64,000 nt of DNA from positions 1 to 64,000 of the forward strand of contig LBUF02000001.1 of the NCBI GenBank assembly GCA_000992445.2. Direction: 5' to 3'. The notes beneath the pieces were generated by a model. The model did no database searches and was not told where the DNA came from. It saw nothing but the letters and a program-made list of their open reading frames with translations. This DNA comes from Parcubacteria group bacterium GW2011_GWA2_38_13b. GTDB lineage: Bacteria > Patescibacteriota > Minisyncoccia > GWA2-38-13b. A program made the translations under genes and the position numbers. Shown here piece after piece: positions 7,899 through 15,876 of the stretch; the first letter of the stretch is position 1, and every line of letters starts with the position of its first letter.

Positions 7899-8831
7899 TT
7901 ACGGGACAATGTCATAGCAAAAACCTTGCGCGCCTTCAACGCCGCAAACGCCGTTATCGTCGCCGTTAAATCCGTTCGCGAATGGTCCATCAGTTGACAA
8001 CGCGCAACCATCCTTTATGGAAGAATCACAATCACTATCTTCATTTAAAAATTCGTACCGTGTTTCCAAAATCACCCCCAAATGATAACGACTCGGATTA
8101 TTCGCGGGGTAATAAGCGTAAATATAATCATTTCCGAAAATCGGATCTTTTGGCAATGACCCAATAAATTCCGGCGCCAATAAATTTAAACTGGCGGGAT
8201 AATAACCGTGCGCGTCGTAATACGATTCTAATGCCGGTTGAAGTTGGATCGTATCGGATATTCTTCGCGCATCCCTTGATTTTTGTTGTAGAGATACCGG
8301 CGGATATTTTTTCGCATATTCTTCAAAGGGCGTATCGTAAACATAAAGTTGTTTTAAAACGGCGCTGCCGTTTTTATTTATCGCTACCTCAACATACGGC
8401 TCGCCTTTGTTAAAATCAAAATTGATTCCGGTATTTTCCGGTATGAAATATTCTTCTATTCCGTAAATCATATCGGCGCTGTTTGAATCAATATCAGAAA
8501 CAACCCCCTGTATAAATAATCCCGTCTTTGGTTTTTGCTGACCAACCAAAACGGCTTCCCAATATTTACCATTTTTTATTAACGAAGTATACGCCTTATC
8601 ATTATCTTTCGGCGATGCCTTAAATAAATTCAAATCAATCGTAGAAAGATTAGAATATCTAAGTTCCACATAATCGCCCCGCAAAATATCCCGCGGATCA
8701 ACCGGTTCAATTTTAAGCAAAACCTCCGTTCCGCCGATAAGCACCGAGGATTTAAAAATAATAATTGCGAATAAAATAATCAACTGAATCCCGATTGCTA
8801 TAATAAATTTTGTTTGTTTCGTTAAATTCAT
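7899..8831 (-). CDS. GDYXXLXY-domain protein with pilin-like C-terminus
   Basis: A 310-residue protein. Residues 10-30 form one membrane helix. Residues about 40-175 hold the GDYxxLxY domain, with the signature LRGDYVELRY near residue 50. The C-terminal part (SRDARRISDTIQLQPALESYYDAHGYYP and a following Cys-containing tail) resembles the N-terminal helix and variable region of type IV pilin or pseudopilin-like secreted proteins. That is not a normal part of GDYxxLxY proteins and suggests a fusion. It is the last gene of a three-gene set with DUF4401 and DUF2157 proteins, a combination known from other bacteria and of unknown function. The bulk of the protein should be extracytoplasmic. Confidence 0.72.
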   Translation of the reverse strand: MNLTKQTKFIIAIGIQLIILFAIIIFKSSVLIGGTEVLLKIEPVDPRDILRGDYVELRYSNLSTIDLNLFKASPKDNDKAYTSLIKNGKYWEAVLVGQQKPKTGLFIQGVVSDIDSNSADMIYGIEEYFIPENTGINFDFNKGEPYVEVAINKNGSAVLKQLYVYDTPFEEYAKKYPPVSLQQKSRDARRISDTIQLQPALESYYDAHGYYPASLNLLAPEFIGSLPKDPIFGNDYIYAYYPANNPSRYHLGVILETRYEFLNEDSDCDSSIKDGCALSTDGPFANGFNGDDNGVCGVEGAQGFCYDIVP

Positions 8832-8840
8832 TTTTCGTTG

Positions 8841-9962
8841 TTATTTTAAAATTAATTCCGCGTTCGTCTCTTTATTCTTATTTTTCATTTCGGCAAGCAT
8901 ATAACGCCTGCCTTTTTCCATAAACCATCCCACCGCGAATAAAAGTATGCCCGCTCCGATAAAGAATACGCTTTTATCAAGAAAGTCAAAAAACCAATCA
9001 AAATATTTAACCAAAATAAAAATAAACAGAAAGAAAACACCAAGATTGATCAACCATTTTTCTTTACGACCGTAACCGGCAAGAATAACGCCCATAATTT
9101 CTCCAAAAAGCAAAACATTCAATATACTGGCCCACAATACGCCCGAGGCGGATAATTCGCTACTTCTACTGCCAATAAAAATAATCTGCTCCGGCAAAAA
9201 AAGAATAACACCAAATAACAATGTAAAAATCGCAATGCCCAAAATTTCCCACTTCAAAATCAATCTCCGACTCAAATTATAAATTACCGCCGCTATTATT
9301 GAAACAAACAACAACAATAAAGAAATGACTATCTGCCAAGAGGCAAAAATGGAAATTCCCGTTGTCGCTTCTGCTAAAAAATTAAGACCAAATTGCGTTG
9401 AAAAAATAAATAAAAAAGTAGTTATGAAAAACAAGCCAAATACCGAATAAACAAGCGAAAAACGTTTCCAGCCAATGCTTTTTTGGTTATGCGCGCTGCC
9501 CAAAAGATAAAAAAGAATGGCTATGAACGCGAAAAGAGAATATAAAGAAACTGTTTTAATGTCAATTTTGTCGGGCACATTCACCCATTCCCCCGCTCTT
9601 ACCATCCACCAAATAACAATGCCCAATAAACTGAAAACAAAGGCGTAAAGCGCCTTGAAATAATACGCGCCGATTATTCCCATTACCGAGGTTATAAAAA
9701 TCATTGAATGCCACAAAAGATACGAATTAAACAACTCTCGGTTAAAAGATAAAATCGTCACGCCTAAAAATAGCAAAGAAAGCAAAAAGAAAAATTCGCT
9801 CACCGCGTCTTCTTTGGAAAGCGCCAAATTCAAAGAAGAATCATCGTTATTTTTATTCCTGTTTCTAATTACGCGCCCGACAAAAATTACGGCAAATATA
9901 ATCGCGCCGATAATTAATATCGGAATTAAATACATAAACATATAACTGTTGACCATAAACAT
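8841..9962 (-). CDS. DUF4401-like multi-pass membrane protein
   Basis: A 373-residue integral membrane protein with about ten hydrophobic helices and short charged loops, ending in a Lys/Glu-rich cytoplasmic tail. I assign it to the DUF4401/DUF2157 C-terminal group mainly from its position between a DUF2157 protein and a GDYxxLxY protein, a recurrent trio. No catalytic motif or transport signature is evident. It begins 1 bp after the DUF2157 stop and ends 9 bp before the next start, so the three are one operon. Confidence 0.6.
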   Translation of the reverse strand: MFMVNSYMFMYLIPILIIGAIIFAVIFVGRVIRNRNKNNDDSSLNLALSKEDAVSEFFFLLSLLFLGVTILSFNRELFNSYLLWHSMIFITSVMGIIGAYYFKALYAFVFSLLGIVIWWMVRAGEWVNVPDKIDIKTVSLYSLFAFIAILFYLLGSAHNQKSIGWKRFSLVYSVFGLFFITTFLFIFSTQFGLNFLAEATTGISIFASWQIVISLLLLFVSIIAAVIYNLSRRLILKWEILGIAIFTLLFGVILFLPEQIIFIGSRSSELSASGVLWASILNVLLFGEIMGVILAGYGRKEKWLINLGVFFLFIFILVKYFDWFFDFLDKSVFFIGAGILLFAVGWFMEKGRRYMLAEMKNKNKETNAELILK

Positions 9963-9963
9963 A

Positions 9964-10662
9964 TTAAAACTGTTCCATTTTCGGCGTTATTCTTTTACGA
10001 ATAATCCAGCCGGAAATAAAAGTTATGGCCGTTGCGGCTAAAAGCAAAAAAACGGATGTACCTATAAAACAATCATTTATTCCTTCTTCAATCGCAAAAA
10101 ATAAACATACGGGCTGACTGATAACGGCGACAAAACCGACCACGATCGCTAAATAAAATACCGGATATAATTCCAAAGCGAAACCAACTGCCACGGCGCC
10201 GATCATCCATAAAATAAAACCATCAGGCCAATTTTCTCTAACGTGAAACATTTGGGCTATCAAAAAAATGCTCGCCCCATAAACCAATGAGCCGAGGAAG
10301 ATAAGCGCGTTTCCCGTTTTATCGTAATGCTTTTTTTCTTTCAAAAACCAGCCGCCGGCGTAAAAACCCAGCATCGCTAAAATAAGTATGGCGATTTTTT
10401 CCACGCGACCCAATCCCTGCCAATTAGCGGCGATAAACGAAAAAATCCCCGCGCCTATAAGAATAGCGCCAAAAATAGCGATAATACGAATGGTTTTTTG
10501 CTGCGTATGTTCTTTATCTTCAACTCTTTGTATGGCGTTAAATCCTTCTTTAATCACATTGATAGTCCAGCCCGTATTAATCAATTCTTTATAAATTTCG
10601 TTTTCAGAAATTCCTTTGGCAAGAGAACTTTGTATGTATTCAATTAATTTTTGATCTGCCAT
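9964..10662 (-). CDS. DUF2157-family membrane protein
   Basis: I chose the ATG at 10662 (232 residues). The track's 10680 start is TTG, while a TATACT -10-like box lies 6 nt before the ATG. The N-terminal 60 residues form a small soluble helical domain (ISENEIYKELINTGW). Six or so membrane helices follow, with the loop MFHVRENWPDGF between them, characteristic of DUF2157. Function unknown. It is the first gene of the DUF2157/DUF4401/GDYxxLxY operon. Confidence 0.72.
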   Translation of the reverse strand: MADQKLIEYIQSSLAKGISENEIYKELINTGWTINVIKEGFNAIQRVEDKEHTQQKTIRIIAIFGAILIGAGIFSFIAANWQGLGRVEKIAILILAMLGFYAGGWFLKEKKHYDKTGNALIFLGSLVYGASIFLIAQMFHVRENWPDGFILWMIGAVAVGFALELYPVFYLAIVVGFVAVISQPVCLFFAIEEGINDCFIGTSVFLLLAATAITFISGWIIRKRITPKMEQF

Positions 10663-10703
10663 ACCTTTAGTATACCTCAAAAAAAAATAACATATACTTT
10701 ATA

Positions 10704-10712
10704 TGTGGATAA
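10704..10712 (-). other. perfect DnaA-box sequence
   Basis: TGTGGATAA, the complement of the consensus DnaA box TTATCCACA, occurs in the gap upstream of the DUF2157 gene next to an ACATATA/TATATGT palindrome. A single box may be chance or a regulatory DnaA site. Confidence 0.3.
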
Positions 10713-10751
10713 CTTTATCGCATCGTTTATTCATTTTTACTAAACTTTAAT

Positions 10752-10829
10752 TTACACCCACTCCACCTCCAAAAAATGCGCGGCGTAAAATATATACCGA
10801 TCATAAACGCAAACAAATCTTTCATTAAC
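10752..10829 (-). pseudogene. decayed C-terminal fragment of a NiFe hydrogenase large subunit
   Basis: On the minus strand this stretch encodes VCVYDRYIFYAAHFLEVEW and then a stop. It aligns without gaps to the C-terminus of the intact large subunit (RAYDPCMSCAAHFLEVKW) about 500 bp upstream. By hand count roughly 55 of 72 bases match, including 18 identical bases in a row over AAHFLE. Both nickel-ligand Cys codons have become Tyr codons by G-to-A changes, so this copy could not bind the active site. It is a remnant of a duplication or of a second hydrogenase gene. Confidence 0.75.
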
Positions 10830-11169
10830 TGTATCGAGCGCCCTTCTCTTTCCCCTCCAATTTCTTTACTAAATCCAATCCACTGTCTCCGGGGACCGTA
10901 TTGCCCTCCTTATCCAATACGACATGACGACCGTCTTCGTCCCACAATTCATAAACTTCGGCTCCCATACGAACGCTTCCCGCTTTTTTTATTCTTTCTC
11001 CGCACATTAAAAACATTGCCGGATTCTTGGAATTATACCACTGACGGAACAATGATATTTTTTTGCCATTTGCCGTTAAATATTGATCCTCGGGCTTGGG
11101 ATCGGCTTCTTTTAAATTTATTTTCGATTCCGCCGATTTTTCCGCTTGAGATATTTTTTCTTCTTTCAT
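10825..11169 (-). CDS. hypothetical protein within the hydrogenase cluster
   Basis: A 114-residue hydrophilic protein of unknown function. The first 30 residues are Lys/Glu-rich and probably disordered. The core (QYLTANGKKISLFRQWYNSKNPAMFLMC, then VRMGAEVYELWDEDG) looks like a small beta-rich domain. An AAGGAA site precedes the ATG at a reasonable distance. It lies between the hydrogenase large subunit and the decayed copy of its C-terminus, so it may have been inserted with the duplication. Confidence 0.5.
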   Translation of the reverse strand: MKEEKISQAEKSAESKINLKEADPKPEDQYLTANGKKISLFRQWYNSKNPAMFLMCGERIKKAGSVRMGAEVYELWDEDGRHVVLDKEGNTVPGDSGLDLVKKLEGKEKGARYS

Positions 11170-11252
11170 TTTTCAAAAATTCCTTTCTAAAAATCCTTAA
11201 TTTATTGCTCATTAAAAAAATTAACGATCAAGAAAAAAATTTATTAAATTTA

Positions 11253-12539
11253 TCAACTCCATTTTACCTCCAAAAAATGCGCGGCGCAAGACATACAAGG
11301 ATCATAAGCGCGAATAAGTTTTTCAATTTCATATTCGATTTTTTCTTTCGGCGTTTCCGGAATAAGTTCGTCAACGAGCCGCCAGATATCTTCTTCTATA
11401 TTGATCTGATTCTGTCCCGTCGGAACAACAATCTCGCCGCCCTTAACAATACCGTCCGCGCCAACTTCAACCTTGTGGTAAAGCGTTCCGCGCGGCGCTT
11501 CCACTACGCCGATGCCTACGCCCTCCTTGTAGGGCTTTTTTATCAACGGCTCTTCTTTAAATTTATTATTTTCCAAAATTTCAATCGCATCATCCACTGA
11601 ATGTAAAATTTCAATCGCCTGCGCCAAGTTATTATAATAAATATCCGTTGACGGAAACAAATCCAGCGTTTCTTTCAACGATTTTTTGGTTTCATTATGC
11701 AACCGTTCTTTGGCAAGATTCATCCGCGCCAAAGCTCCCACCATATATGCTTTTCCGCCATGCTTATAAGCCGATGCCTGCGAATACGGCAAAACAACGC
11801 GTTCAAGAAAATTCCCGAAGTATTGCTCCGGCAAACAATCCCCTTTTCCGCTATCAATACAGCCGTTTAAAAATCCGTAACGTTCCGGCACCATGGCGAC
11901 AAAATCCGTTTTCCGGTCAAAATGAAAATCACATTTCTCAAATATCTTGATAAGACGCAAAACGGCCGGCCTAATTTTTTTTATTTTTTCTATCGCTTCC
12001 GCGATTTCTTTTTTAGCCGGAAAATGCGTAAAACCGCCAATAACGGGATAAGGCGCGTGCACACTGCGTCCCGCTATAATTGTCGCCAACGCATTACCCG
12101 TAGCTTTTATTTCAAAAGCATCGTGCAATAATTGATGTTCTTCGGGATTATTTTCGTCAAAATCAAGAAACGAATCGCGGCCGAAAAGATCCGGCATCGT
12201 AAAAAGATATAAATGCAAAGCGTGATCGCGAATCATCAACCCGTACATCGTTAAAATCCGCAAAAGCCACGTCTGTTCTGATGGAACGATTTCCAGCGCT
12301 TTTTCGCACGCTTCAATGCTGCATAAAATATGCGCGTTGGAACAAGTTCCGCAAATTCTTGATAAAAGTTGGGGTAAACCCAAAATCGGCTTGCCTTTCA
12401 TCGCCTCCGTGTAAAAACGTTTGTATTCGGTAATCTTAAAATGGACAGATTCAACTTTATTGTTCCGAACACGCACTTCCAAACCGGCCGATCCCTCAAC
12501 CTTGCTGATATGATCCATTGTAATGTCCAGATTATGCAT
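11253..12539 (-). CDS. NiFe hydrogenase large (alpha) subunit, group 3-like
   Basis: A 428-residue catalytic subunit. The L1 motif RICGTCSNAH (Cys63, Cys66) and the L2 motif DPCMSCAAH (Cys415, Cys418, His421) supply the four Cys ligands of the Ni-Fe centre. Length and sequence resemble the cytoplasmic group 3 hydrogenases reported from Patescibacteria (often called 3b). After His421 only seven residues (FLEVKWS) remain, so maturation would remove a very short peptide or may not need cleavage. The small subunit is 139 bp upstream. No separate diaphorase or bidirectional beta/gamma subunits occur in the window. The direction of catalysis cannot be read from sequence. Confidence 0.9.
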   Translation of the reverse strand: MHNLDITMDHISKVEGSAGLEVRVRNNKVESVHFKITEYKRFYTEAMKGKPILGLPQLLSRICGTCSNAHILCSIEACEKALEIVPSEQTWLLRILTMYGLMIRDHALHLYLFTMPDLFGRDSFLDFDENNPEEHQLLHDAFEIKATGNALATIIAGRSVHAPYPVIGGFTHFPAKKEIAEAIEKIKKIRPAVLRLIKIFEKCDFHFDRKTDFVAMVPERYGFLNGCIDSGKGDCLPEQYFGNFLERVVLPYSQASAYKHGGKAYMVGALARMNLAKERLHNETKKSLKETLDLFPSTDIYYNNLAQAIEILHSVDDAIEILENNKFKEEPLIKKPYKEGVGIGVVEAPRGTLYHKVEVGADGIVKGGEIVVPTGQNQINIEEDIWRLVDELIPETPKEKIEYEIEKLIRAYDPCMSCAAHFLEVKWS

Positions 12540-12559
12540 CGTAATAAAAATCCAAAACT

Positions 12560-12653
12560 CTAAATCCTAAATAATATCAAAATTCAAAATCCAAATATCT
12601 AAACTCGTATTTAAAATTTTGAATTTGTAATTTATTTAGAAATTAGGATTTAG
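12560..12653. repeat. intergenic imperfect palindrome between hydrogenase subunit genes
   Basis: The outer arms CTAAATCCTAA (12560-12570) and TTAGGATTTAG (12643-12653) are exact reverse complements. So are the inner arms AAATTCAAAAT (12580-12590) and ATTTTGAATTT (12616-12626). The stretch is almost pure A/T and non-coding. It resembles small palindromic repeats found in intergenic DNA of such genomes, and it may attenuate or stabilise the message between the small and large subunits. Confidence 0.6.
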
Positions 12654-12678
12654 TAATTAGAAATTTCTATGCTCTACA

Positions 12679-13167
12679 TTATGTATTATGCGATCGAAAC
12701 TCTTCAATTAAATTATTGACTGCCTTCATGAAAACATTATGATCCATTGGGCATCCTGGAATTTCGGCGTCAACTTTTACAACTTCTGAAACTTTCAAAA
12801 CTTTTGGGAAAGAAGCGAAATGCTCAATCAACGGCTCTATATTTTCCCTCTGTTCTTCATTAAAAAAATTGCGCTGGGCAGACGGCATTCCCGTAATCGC
12901 GCAAGAACCGACAGCAACCACTTTTTTGGATATTATTCTGATTTCTTCAATTTTTTTCTTGTGCTTTTCCGACGCGACCGCGCCTTCAATAAAAGCAATA
13001 TCAAATTCGTCAAAAATATTTTTCGATTTCAACGCGTTCACATGCCGAAAATCAAAAATTTTCTTCCATTCCTGCCAATGATCGTTCAAAATCTCCGTAA
13101 AAACAACCAAATTATCCTCGCAGCACGAAAACGAAAACCAGCCGATTTTTATTTTATTGACATTCAT
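12679..13167 (-). CDS. NiFe hydrogenase small (delta) subunit with NuoB-like tandem Cys
   Basis: A 162-residue protein of the hydrogenase small-subunit / NADH dehydrogenase 20-kDa family that carries the proximal [4Fe-4S] cluster. The Cys pattern is C15-C16 (FSCCEDN), C89 (VGSCAITG) and C139 (PGCPMD). The tandem Cys is like complex I NuoB rather than the CxxC normal in group 3 small subunits, which is noteworthy. There is no Tat signal and no additional ferredoxin domain, so the enzyme is cytoplasmic and minimal. It would pass electrons between the large subunit and a soluble carrier or an unlinked reductase. Confidence 0.82.
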   Translation of the reverse strand: MNVNKIKIGWFSFSCCEDNLVVFTEILNDHWQEWKKIFDFRHVNALKSKNIFDEFDIAFIEGAVASEKHKKKIEEIRIISKKVVAVGSCAITGMPSAQRNFFNEEQRENIEPLIEHFASFPKVLKVSEVVKVDAEIPGCPMDHNVFMKAVNNLIEEFRSHNT

Positions 13168-13263
13168 GTGTTTTAATTATCATTAATGCAAAAAATCGCG
13201 CTTTTCATTAATAACGCTAAAAAAATTATTATAATTACATTTAATATATTTTGATAATCTATA

Positions 13264-13623
13264 CTACACTACCCTTGCGTTAAAAGGAAAATTTCCTAAA
13301 TTATTATTAAGCCAATTTTTGATAGCGTCTACCGTTTCTGCTCTTTTTAACCTTGCTTCTTTATCTCCATAGTATTGATCTGCCACAAAATCGTCCTCTG
13401 AAACGGAAATGTTAATTATCTTTTCATCTCCATAGGTATTGATATTATAACTAATCAATGTGCTTGGTCTACGATCAGGTAATACATTATTTAAAGATTC
13501 GTCTGTATCTATTTTTTTACGTAATTCCACAATCGCTTCATGTACTTTATCTTCGTAAGATTTATCGTTATTTTTTTCGGGCGTTTTCTCCGTCCGCGGT
13601 ATTTTAATATTTTCTTTTGACAT
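13264..13623 (-). CDS. hypothetical protein
   Basis: A 119-residue acidic and charged protein with no recognised domain. The first 30 residues (TEKTPEKNNDKS) are low complexity. The rest alternates predicted strands (STLISYNINTYGDEKIINISV) and a helix with basic residues (ARLKRAETVDAIKNWL). It sits between the FAD oxidoreductase (10 bp away) and the hydrogenase small subunit (96 bp away) in the same direction. Co-transcription with the oxidoreductase is likely. No function can be inferred. Confidence 0.5.
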   Translation of the reverse strand: MSKENIKIPRTEKTPEKNNDKSYEDKVHEAIVELRKKIDTDESLNNVLPDRRPSTLISYNINTYGDEKIINISVSEDDFVADQYYGDKEARLKRAETVDAIKNWLNNNLGNFPFNARVV

Positions 13624-13633
13624 ATGTTTGTTA

Positions 13634-14878
13634 TTAAAACTTATTAAAATTATTAAGCCGTATCGACCTTTTTAAATTTTTAAACTTGTCTATTTTGTTA
13701 GAAATATCAACTCCTTTTTCTATCATCTCCCGAATCGGCGTCACTTCATTGATTTTATTTATCAATATCGCCCCGATAATTTTATTGTTTTTTACGATAA
13801 GACGCCGATAAAGATTATCCGCTACGGATACGGCCGAAATAATTTCACGATTCTCGCCAACTTTGAAATCGCCGATAAAAGCGATGTTTAGCCCGAAACC
13901 GGACGAATTGCAAAACGAAACAAACTTAAACGGCTGGCGTCCGCCAATCATATTTAAACCGGCGATTTTCCCTTGAAGCTGGGCATTCGCCCAATTGCCG
14001 ACATACCCCGATTCGCAAGTGATCACATCCATAAATTCCGCCGCGTCTCCGGCAGTCCAAATATCTTGAATGTTTGTTTCCAAATATTCATTGGCGAGTA
14101 TGCCTCGTCCAACCTTAATTCCGGCATCTTTAACCCAATTATACGGACAAAAAACCCCGATACTGACAAGCGCGATATCCGCCGATATTCTTTCGCCACT
14201 TTTTAACATAACTCCATCAACCTTTTCTTCTCCGGTGATTTCCTTTACTTCCGACTCGCGAATAATTTTTATGCCGTTTTTTCGCAAAGCGTTCTCCACA
14301 ATTTCGCTTCCCGCCTCATCTAAAACCCCTTCCCAAAAAAAATTTTCGCGGATAATCAAATCAACTTCAACGCCCGCCATCCGCATCATCTCGCACATTT
14401 CAAAACCTACAAAACCGCCGCCGATAATTACCGCTTTTTTGGCGGTCTTTACGGCTTCCATAATCGTTTTTGCGTCGTTCAAATTCCGCAAATACAAAAC
14501 TCCTTTTTTGCCGCTTCCGATAATTTCCAATTCGCGCGAATAGCCGCCGACAGCCAAAAGCAATTTTTCGTAATTTATCTCTTTACCATCGTCTAAAAAA
14601 ACTATTTTATTTCTTGAGTCAAGTTTTATCGCTTTCTTGCCTGCCAAAAGTTCAATATTATTTTCTTGATACCATTCTTCCGTTCTCAGCCAAATTTTGT
14701 CAAACGGAATTTTACCCAGAAAAAAAGCCGGCTTAGAAAGCATTATGCGGGAATAAAAACGGTATGGCTCATCGGAAATCATCATTATTCCGTTTTTTTT
14801 ATCGTTCTGTCTAATGGTTTCCGCGGAAGTCGTGCCGGCAATACCGCCGCCAATAATTAAATAACGCGTTATTTTCAT
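13634..14878 (-). CDS. FAD/NAD(P)-dependent oxidoreductase, pyridine-nucleotide-disulfide family
   Basis: A 414-residue two-dinucleotide-domain flavoprotein. It shows the FAD fold GGGIAGTTSAE at the N-terminus, the NAD(P) fold IGGGFVGFEMCE near residue 155, and the late FAD motif TAGDAAE near residue 275. There is no CxxxxC redox-active disulfide, so it belongs with rubredoxin, ferredoxin or nitrite-reductase-type reductases and not with glutathione-type ones. It lies upstream of the hydrogenase genes in the same direction. My inference is that it could act as the NAD(P)H-linked partner of the otherwise diaphorase-less hydrogenase. It is 1 bp downstream of trpS. Confidence 0.82.
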   Translation of the reverse strand: MKITRYLIIGGGIAGTTSAETIRQNDKKNGIMMISDEPYRFYSRIMLSKPAFFLGKIPFDKIWLRTEEWYQENNIELLAGKKAIKLDSRNKIVFLDDGKEINYEKLLLAVGGYSRELEIIGSGKKGVLYLRNLNDAKTIMEAVKTAKKAVIIGGGFVGFEMCEMMRMAGVEVDLIIRENFFWEGVLDEAGSEIVENALRKNGIKIIRESEVKEITGEEKVDGVMLKSGERISADIALVSIGVFCPYNWVKDAGIKVGRGILANEYLETNIQDIWTAGDAAEFMDVITCESGYVGNWANAQLQGKIAGLNMIGGRQPFKFVSFCNSSGFGLNIAFIGDFKVGENREIISAVSVADNLYRRLIVKNNKIIGAILINKINEVTPIREMIEKGVDISNKIDKFKNLKRSIRLNNFNKF

Positions 14879-14879
14879 A

Positions 14880-15848
14880 TTATATGATTATCCCGATTTT
14901 TTCTTTTACATTTTTTAATGTTTGCTGAGCCTGTTTTTGGGCTTTTTCTTTACCGGATTTCAGAATTTGTAAAATATAATCTTTATTATCCGCAAATTTT
15001 TTTCTTTTTTCGCGAAAATCTTTTAAACCGTTGACGATAATTTCCGCCAAATCTTTTTTGAATTCCCCATAACCTTTTCCGGCGTATTCTTTTTCAATTT
15101 CTGCGATTTTTTTTCCGGAAAATTCGCTGTATATGGTAAGTAAATTGGAAATTGCCGGTTTATCGTATCCGTATTTTATTTCCGTTCCGGAATCGGTTAC
15201 GGCTTTTTTTATTTTATCGCGGATAATGTCAGGTTCATCGGACAAAGCGATGCCCGAATCGCCGGTTTTACTCATTTTTTTAAGCGGATTCTGAAGAGAC
15301 ATTATACGCGCTCCTTGCGCAAGCAATGGCTTAATTCTTTTAAATGTTTTACCGAAAATATTATTAAATCTTCGCGCGATATCATTGGTTAACTCAATAT
15401 GAGGAATTTGGTCTTCACCGACCGGAATATGAGTTGTTCCATAAAGCAAAATATCGGCCGCCATAAGCGCCGGATAAGACAATAAACCCAAACTCACATA
15501 TTCCGGATTCGATTCAACTTTTTCTTTATAAGTCGGCACTCTTCCAAACCACGAAAGAGGCGTTATTGAAGAGAAAATCCACGATAATTCCAAATGTTCC
15601 GGTATTTGCGATTGAAGGATAAGCGCGCTTTTATTTGGATCCACGCCGGCGGCAAGATAATCAAAAATCGCGTCTAAGGTATCATTTTCAAGTTCTTTTT
15701 TGGTAAAGGGAGTGGTAATCGCGTGATAATCAACAACAGCAAAAATCGCTTCATTTTTGTTTTGGAGTTCAATCCATTGTTTTATGGCTCCCAAATAATT
15801 TCCTATATGAATTTTTCCGCTCGGACGGATGCCACTGAAAATACGCAT
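14880..15848 (-). CDS. trpS: tryptophan--tRNA ligase
   Basis: A 322-residue class Ic aminoacyl-tRNA synthetase. The HIGH-type motif is HIGNYLGA after IRPSGK at the N-terminus, and the KMSKS loop is KKMSKTGDSG near residue 190. The GEDQ motif (PVGEDQIPHIELTND) for Trp/ATP binding is present. Length is normal for bacterial TrpS. It lies 28 bp after RNase J and directly precedes the FAD oxidoreductase gene. Confidence 0.96.
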   Translation of the reverse strand: MRIFSGIRPSGKIHIGNYLGAIKQWIELQNKNEAIFAVVDYHAITTPFTKKELENDTLDAIFDYLAAGVDPNKSALILQSQIPEHLELSWIFSSITPLSWFGRVPTYKEKVESNPEYVSLGLLSYPALMAADILLYGTTHIPVGEDQIPHIELTNDIARRFNNIFGKTFKRIKPLLAQGARIMSLQNPLKKMSKTGDSGIALSDEPDIIRDKIKKAVTDSGTEIKYGYDKPAISNLLTIYSEFSGKKIAEIEKEYAGKGYGEFKKDLAEIIVNGLKDFREKRKKFADNKDYILQILKSGKEKAQKQAQQTLKNVKEKIGIII

Positions 15849-15876
15849 AATTTAAATTTTACATTTTGATTTAATT

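Noticed and set aside
10776-11600. Long + strand ORF of 274 residues
   Set aside because: It runs antisense through the hydrogenase large subunit, the 114-residue gene and the decayed fragment. Its composition is low-complexity with no domain, so it is a shadow frame.
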